From Streptomyces sp. TLI_053 (GTDB lineage Bacteria > Actinomycetota > Actinomycetes > Streptomycetales > Streptomycetaceae): a stretch of DNA of 64,000 nt. The stretch lies in contig NZ_LT629775.1 of assembly GCF_900105395.1 (NCBI RefSeq), positions 1,612,001 to 1,676,000 on the forward strand, written 5' to 3'. This document shows positions 61,517-64,000 of the stretch, piece after piece (within the stretch, counting starts at the first letter, position 1; every line of letters starts with the position of its first letter). Both the position numbers and the translations under genes were made by a program. Below the pieces are notes generated by a model, which had not been told where the DNA came from, made no database searches, and saw nothing but the letters and a program-made list of their open reading frames with translations.

Positions 61517-61858
61517 ATGTCGAACAGGGGCGGTTCCGGCGACGGCGACGAGATCGGCGACGAGAGTGGGGAGATCTTCCTCGGTGGCGGGCCGATGATC
61601 CCGGGGGTGGACTACGAGGGCGCGTGGCTTGAGGCCAGGACGGCGGCGGTCGACCTGAACGCGGCACTGGTCGGGCTGGGGCTGGCCGGTGACGATCTCG
61701 TCAAGGCACAGGCGGGGTGGGCCGACGACGGCCGGGGGGTCGTGTTCCTGAAGGGAACGCTCTCGGGTGCGCGCCGGCTGCGGGTGATCCTCGACGGCAT
61801 GGCGGCGCGGGGCGAGGTCGATGTGGCCGGGGAGTCGACGGATGCCGCCGGGAGTTGA
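61517..61858 (+). CDS. Small hypothetical protein, 113 residues
   Basis: An acidic Gly-rich start (GSGDGDEIGDESGEIFLGGG) is followed by a compact helical/strand region (AWLEARTAAVDLNAALVGLGLAGDDLVKAQAGWADDGRGVVFLKGTLSGARRLRVIL). The ATG at 61517 follows GGTGGCGGGG; the frame extends to 61445. The family is not recognised. Confidence 0.55.
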   Translation: MSNRGGSGDGDEIGDESGEIFLGGGPMIPGVDYEGAWLEARTAAVDLNAALVGLGLAGDDLVKAQAGWADDGRGVVFLKGTLSGARRLRVILDGMAARGEVDVAGESTDAAGS

Positions 61859-62098
61859 TCTTCAGCGGCGCCGCGGCACGGTTCTCCGCGGTGCTGCGGG
61901 CCGGTTGCCGCGGTGGCTTTTTCCGCTGTTCGGGGGTGCCGTCGGTCGGTCTGGCGCCCGGCCGGGACCGGCCGTCAGGCCGCATGCCCGGCCGGGGCGC
62001 CATGGGCGACCGGCGGCGCTGTGCGCCGCCCTTGAGTGAGTAGAGAAAGTTTTCGACGGCTTCAGCGACAGCTGACCGGGGCCCGAAGGCGGGTCGGC

Positions 62099-62806
62099 TC
62101 AGAAGCTGATGCAAGATTTGGCGAACGCCGGGTGCAGAACGCTGAGGACGCCGACCGAGTTGCCGCAGATGTACGGTTCGACGTTGATGGGGATCTGTAC
62201 CTGGTCGCCGCTGAGAAGGCTCTTCCCGCTGAGAGCGACTGCGCCGTGTGTGGCGCCCGCGCGGTTGGCCTTGGCGGATGTGGCGTGGGGGTCGGGCAGG
62301 TTCTCGGCGGTGTGGTGGTCTGCGCCGATGTTGAGGTGGCCGGTGGGCTGGTCGTAGACGATGACCTCGTCGTCGGATTCGTTGCTGACCGATTGGATGG
62401 CGACGCCGGATCCGGGTGTGAAGCCGATCCACCGGGCGATGCTGGTCCCCCGGATCCCGATGTAGCCCTGGCCGTTCTGGTCGGGCTCGGTGAACATGGC
62501 GAAGGGGTTCTGGTCGGCGAACTGGGTGACGGCGGCGTTGACGATGTCGGCGGGGCCCCAGGCGACGATCACGCCTGCCCTGGTCCGCACCTGCAGCCCC
62601 ATGGCTGCCAGTTCGGAGGCAATGCTGGTCTCCCGGGCAACGGCGGCAGCACTGGGGGCCTCGGCGGCTGGCTCCTGGTCGGCGGCGCGGGCCGGAGAGA
62701 GGGCAGCGAGGGGGAGGGCCGCGACGGCGAGAGCGGCGATGCCGAGGCGCATGCGGCGGCGCACCGTTGTCCTGGCGGTATTGCGGACCTGTACCCGGTC
62801 GGTCAT
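62099..62806 (-). CDS. Secreted protein with C-terminal chaplin-like domain
   Basis: A 235-residue protein with a Sec signal peptide (MRLGIAALAVAALPLAALSPARAA). Residues 50-180 form an unassigned domain (MGLQVRTRAGVIVAWGPADIVNAAVTQFADQNPFAMF). The last 45 residues read VQIPINVEPYICGNSVGV, then LSVLHPAFAKSC, which matches the chaplin pattern with its two cysteines. Chaplins coat aerial hyphae as amyloid; a long N-terminal non-chaplin domain is unusual, and there is no sortase motif. GGAG lies 6 bases before the ATG at 62806; ATG 62818 is an alternative. Confidence 0.72.
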   Translation of the reverse strand: MTDRVQVRNTARTTVRRRMRLGIAALAVAALPLAALSPARAADQEPAAEAPSAAAVARETSIASELAAMGLQVRTRAGVIVAWGPADIVNAAVTQFADQNPFAMFTEPDQNGQGYIGIRGTSIARWIGFTPGSGVAIQSVSNESDDEVIVYDQPTGHLNIGADHHTAENLPDPHATSAKANRAGATHGAVALSGKSLLSGDQVQIPINVEPYICGNSVGVLSVLHPAFAKSCISF

Positions 62807-63019
62807 CTTCGACTCCATCCATGGATGTGGACGCGACAGAGCTGGAAATGTCACGCCTTGTCATGTGATTGGCACTTTCCGTGCCTGGGGTCGAACGTAA
62901 CCGGCCTCGTTCGAGGCGGCCATGCGGATGCCGACTGTTGTCCGCCGAACGGTTACCGGCACGGCTCGTATCCGACGATGCCTATAAGCGCGGCTCGTCA
63001 CGACCATGTCGTTCGCTGG

Positions 63020-63892
63020 TCACAACGCTCTCTTGATGGAATTTTCGGGGTCGACCGGATGGCTGGACGGGCCCGGCTGACGCGCAACGGGTCGGTGGGT
63101 GATCGTCAGCTCGGTGGCGGCGGCCGTCATGGTGAGGGTTTCGAGCATGAGGGGTCGGGCGTCGGTCTGGGTGCGGGTGACGCGCTGGGAGATGAGCAGG
63201 GGTGTGTTCTCGGGGACGTGGAGTGCGGCTCGTTCGTCGGGGTTGGGCATGCGGGCACTGATGCCTTCGTGCCATTCGACGGGGCCGTGCGCTGCGGCGA
63301 GTGCGGCGTAGGCGTCGGTGTTGAACAGTTCGGGGTGCTTGGCCAGGACGGTGCCGGTGATGCGTTCCATGGGCAGCAGTCCGCTGTAGCGGGCGCGTAG
63401 TCCGCTGGCCTCGTGGGTGTAGAGGCGCTGGACGAGGAAGGCGGCGTCGCCCTCGTCGGCGGCGAGGGTCTCGGCGGCGGTGGCTTCGAGGCGGACCCGG
63501 TAGACGGTGGGTTCCTCGGCGTCGTGCCATCCGGCGGGGCAGTGGTACTGGTCGCCGGCGCACACGACGGTGCGTTCGATGTTGATCGTCGCGCTCTGCT
63601 CGGGCTGGGGGCCCCGGACGAAGGTGCCGCGTCCCTGCTGGACGTCCAGGAGGCCGTCCGCCCGCAGTTCCGCGACGGCCTGGCGGACGGTGGGTCGTGA
63701 GACGCCGTACTGAGCGGTGAGTTTGTCCTCGGTGGGGATGCGCTCGCCGGGTCGCCATGTGCCCTTGGCGATGGCCTTGCGCATCTCGCGCGCGACCTGC
63801 TTGTAGAGGGCTTGCCCCTTCACAACAGCCACTTCGGCCCCTCCGGCTGCGGACCGTTCGTGTCCGCCCTGGTCGTTATCAAATCGTGACAT
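63020..63892 (-). CDS. GntR family regulator with UTRA domain
   Basis: A 290-residue regulator. The winged helix spans about residues 26-95 (LYKQVAREMRKAIAKGTWRPGERIPTEDKLTAQYGVSRPTVRQAVAELRADGLLDVQQGRGTFV), and the UTRA effector domain follows (ATAAETLAADEGDAAFLVQRLYTHEASGLRARYSGLLPMERI). HutC-like proteins of this kind act as KorSA-type repressors on integrative elements or sense small metabolites. A GTG start at the KGQALYK segment is also possible. Confidence 0.88.
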   Translation of the reverse strand: MSRFDNDQGGHERSAAGGAEVAVVKGQALYKQVAREMRKAIAKGTWRPGERIPTEDKLTAQYGVSRPTVRQAVAELRADGLLDVQQGRGTFVRGPQPEQSATINIERTVVCAGDQYHCPAGWHDAEEPTVYRVRLEATAAETLAADEGDAAFLVQRLYTHEASGLRARYSGLLPMERITGTVLAKHPELFNTDAYAALAAAHGPVEWHEGISARMPNPDERAALHVPENTPLLISQRVTRTQTDARPLMLETLTMTAAATELTITHRPVARQPGPSSHPVDPENSIKRAL

Positions 63893-63936
63893 GGTGCGGG
63901 TTGCCGCTGATCAGCCCGCGTGTCGGGGGCCCGGAA

Positions 63937-63987
63937 TCAGCAGTCGTCAGGATGAATGCCCTTGTCTTCCGCGTCAAGTGGGCTCAT
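63937..63987 (-). CDS. Tiny ORF upstream of the GntR/UTRA gene
   Basis: A 16-residue frame (MSPLDAEDKGIHPDDC) begins with ATG at 63987 behind GGGAGGACGAGC, a good ribosome-binding site, and ends 44 bp before the GntR/UTRA start. It may be a leader or a small independent peptide. The composition is acidic with a terminal Cys. Confidence 0.4.
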   Translation of the reverse strand: MSPLDAEDKGIHPDDC

Positions 63988-64000
63988 GCTCGTCCTCCCG

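Larger units (their letters stand above)
56100..64000. mobile_element. Possible integrated element or genomic island, left end
   Basis: From the truncated permease onward the genes are small, strain-variable types (DUF397/XRE, GntR, Cys-rich miniproteins, degenerate NUDIX), intergenic regions carry hairpins and short repeats, and codon use is less GC-biased, for example in the XRE gene at 56682-57515. GntR/UTRA regulators and clusters of small unknown proteins are typical of actinomycete integrative elements. No integrase, Rep, Tra or attachment-site repeat is visible, so the call rests on context and the right end is outside the window. Confidence 0.4.

Overview
The window is high-GC actinobacterial DNA, most likely from Streptomyces, Kitasatospora or a close relative. 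The evidence is strong third-position GC bias, frequent GTG starts and ATGA/GTGA overlaps, a DUF397 plus XRE/DUF5753 pair, a chaplin-like domain, a mycothiol-type DinB/TIGR03086 protein, a RamB-type regulator and several cytochromes P450. I saw no rRNA, tRNA or CRISPR array. All calls come from reading the sequence and recalled family knowledge; no database search was run.

Positions 1-28,500 are mostly catabolism and B12-linked functions. A gentisate-type module (dioxygenase fragment, FAH-family hydrolase, maleate isomerase, PaaX-like regulator, amidohydrolase) is followed by the glyoxylate bypass (RamB-like regulator divergent from isocitrate lyase, then malate synthase and a 3-hydroxybutyryl-CoA dehydrogenase) and a stand-alone cobF. 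Next come a flavin monooxygenase divergent from a TetR regulator with three operator-like repeats, and a tightly overlapping five-gene valine-degradation operon (mmsA, acyl-CoA dehydrogenase, 3-hydroxyisobutyryl-CoA hydrolase, mmsB, enoyl-CoA hydratase). A cobalamin riboswitch on the same strand lies upstream of that operon. A permease-amidohydrolase pair, a P450 and a GNAT follow, then a second cobalamin riboswitch in front of the cobalt transporter genes cbtB-cbtA.

Positions 28,770-34,553 hold a compact candidate RiPP system. It has a prolyl-oligopeptidase, an 18-residue Lys/Ser/Ala-rich peptide with a perfect Shine-Dalgarno and its own promoter, a hairpin, an E1-like adenylating enzyme built like microcin C MccB (N-terminal RRE-like part plus ThiF domain with two CxxC motifs), an MFS exporter and a DUF6058-like protein. 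Convergent to it is a GNAT-AAA+ fusion. After it come tatA and a frame-disrupted, Tat-signal agmatine deiminase gene; the two share near-identical palindromes over their -35 elements. Housekeeping and regulatory genes fill the stretch to 45,900.

Positions 45,963-50,681 (minus strand) hold a four-gene operon in which every junction overlaps: a class III nucleotidyl cyclase-like protein, a P-loop protein with helical repeats, a possible band-7-like protein, and a two-transmembrane DUF5706/PycTM-like protein. A Crp/Fnr cyclic-nucleotide-binding regulator lies just upstream. The set reads as an expanded Pycsar-like cyclic-nucleotide defence system. The cyclase and the P-loop protein share unusual Gly/Val/Asn repeat segments that may hold them together.

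From about 56,100 to the end, codon use and gene type change. An ABC-2 permease gene is cut to its last 80 codons. What follows is an accessory region with a DUF397/XRE pair, GntR regulators, Cys-rich miniproteins, a NUDIX-like protein lacking its catalytic box, a chaplin-domain secreted protein, and several strong hairpins and short tandem repeats. It looks like part of an integrated element, but no integrase, replicase or transfer gene is visible inside the window.
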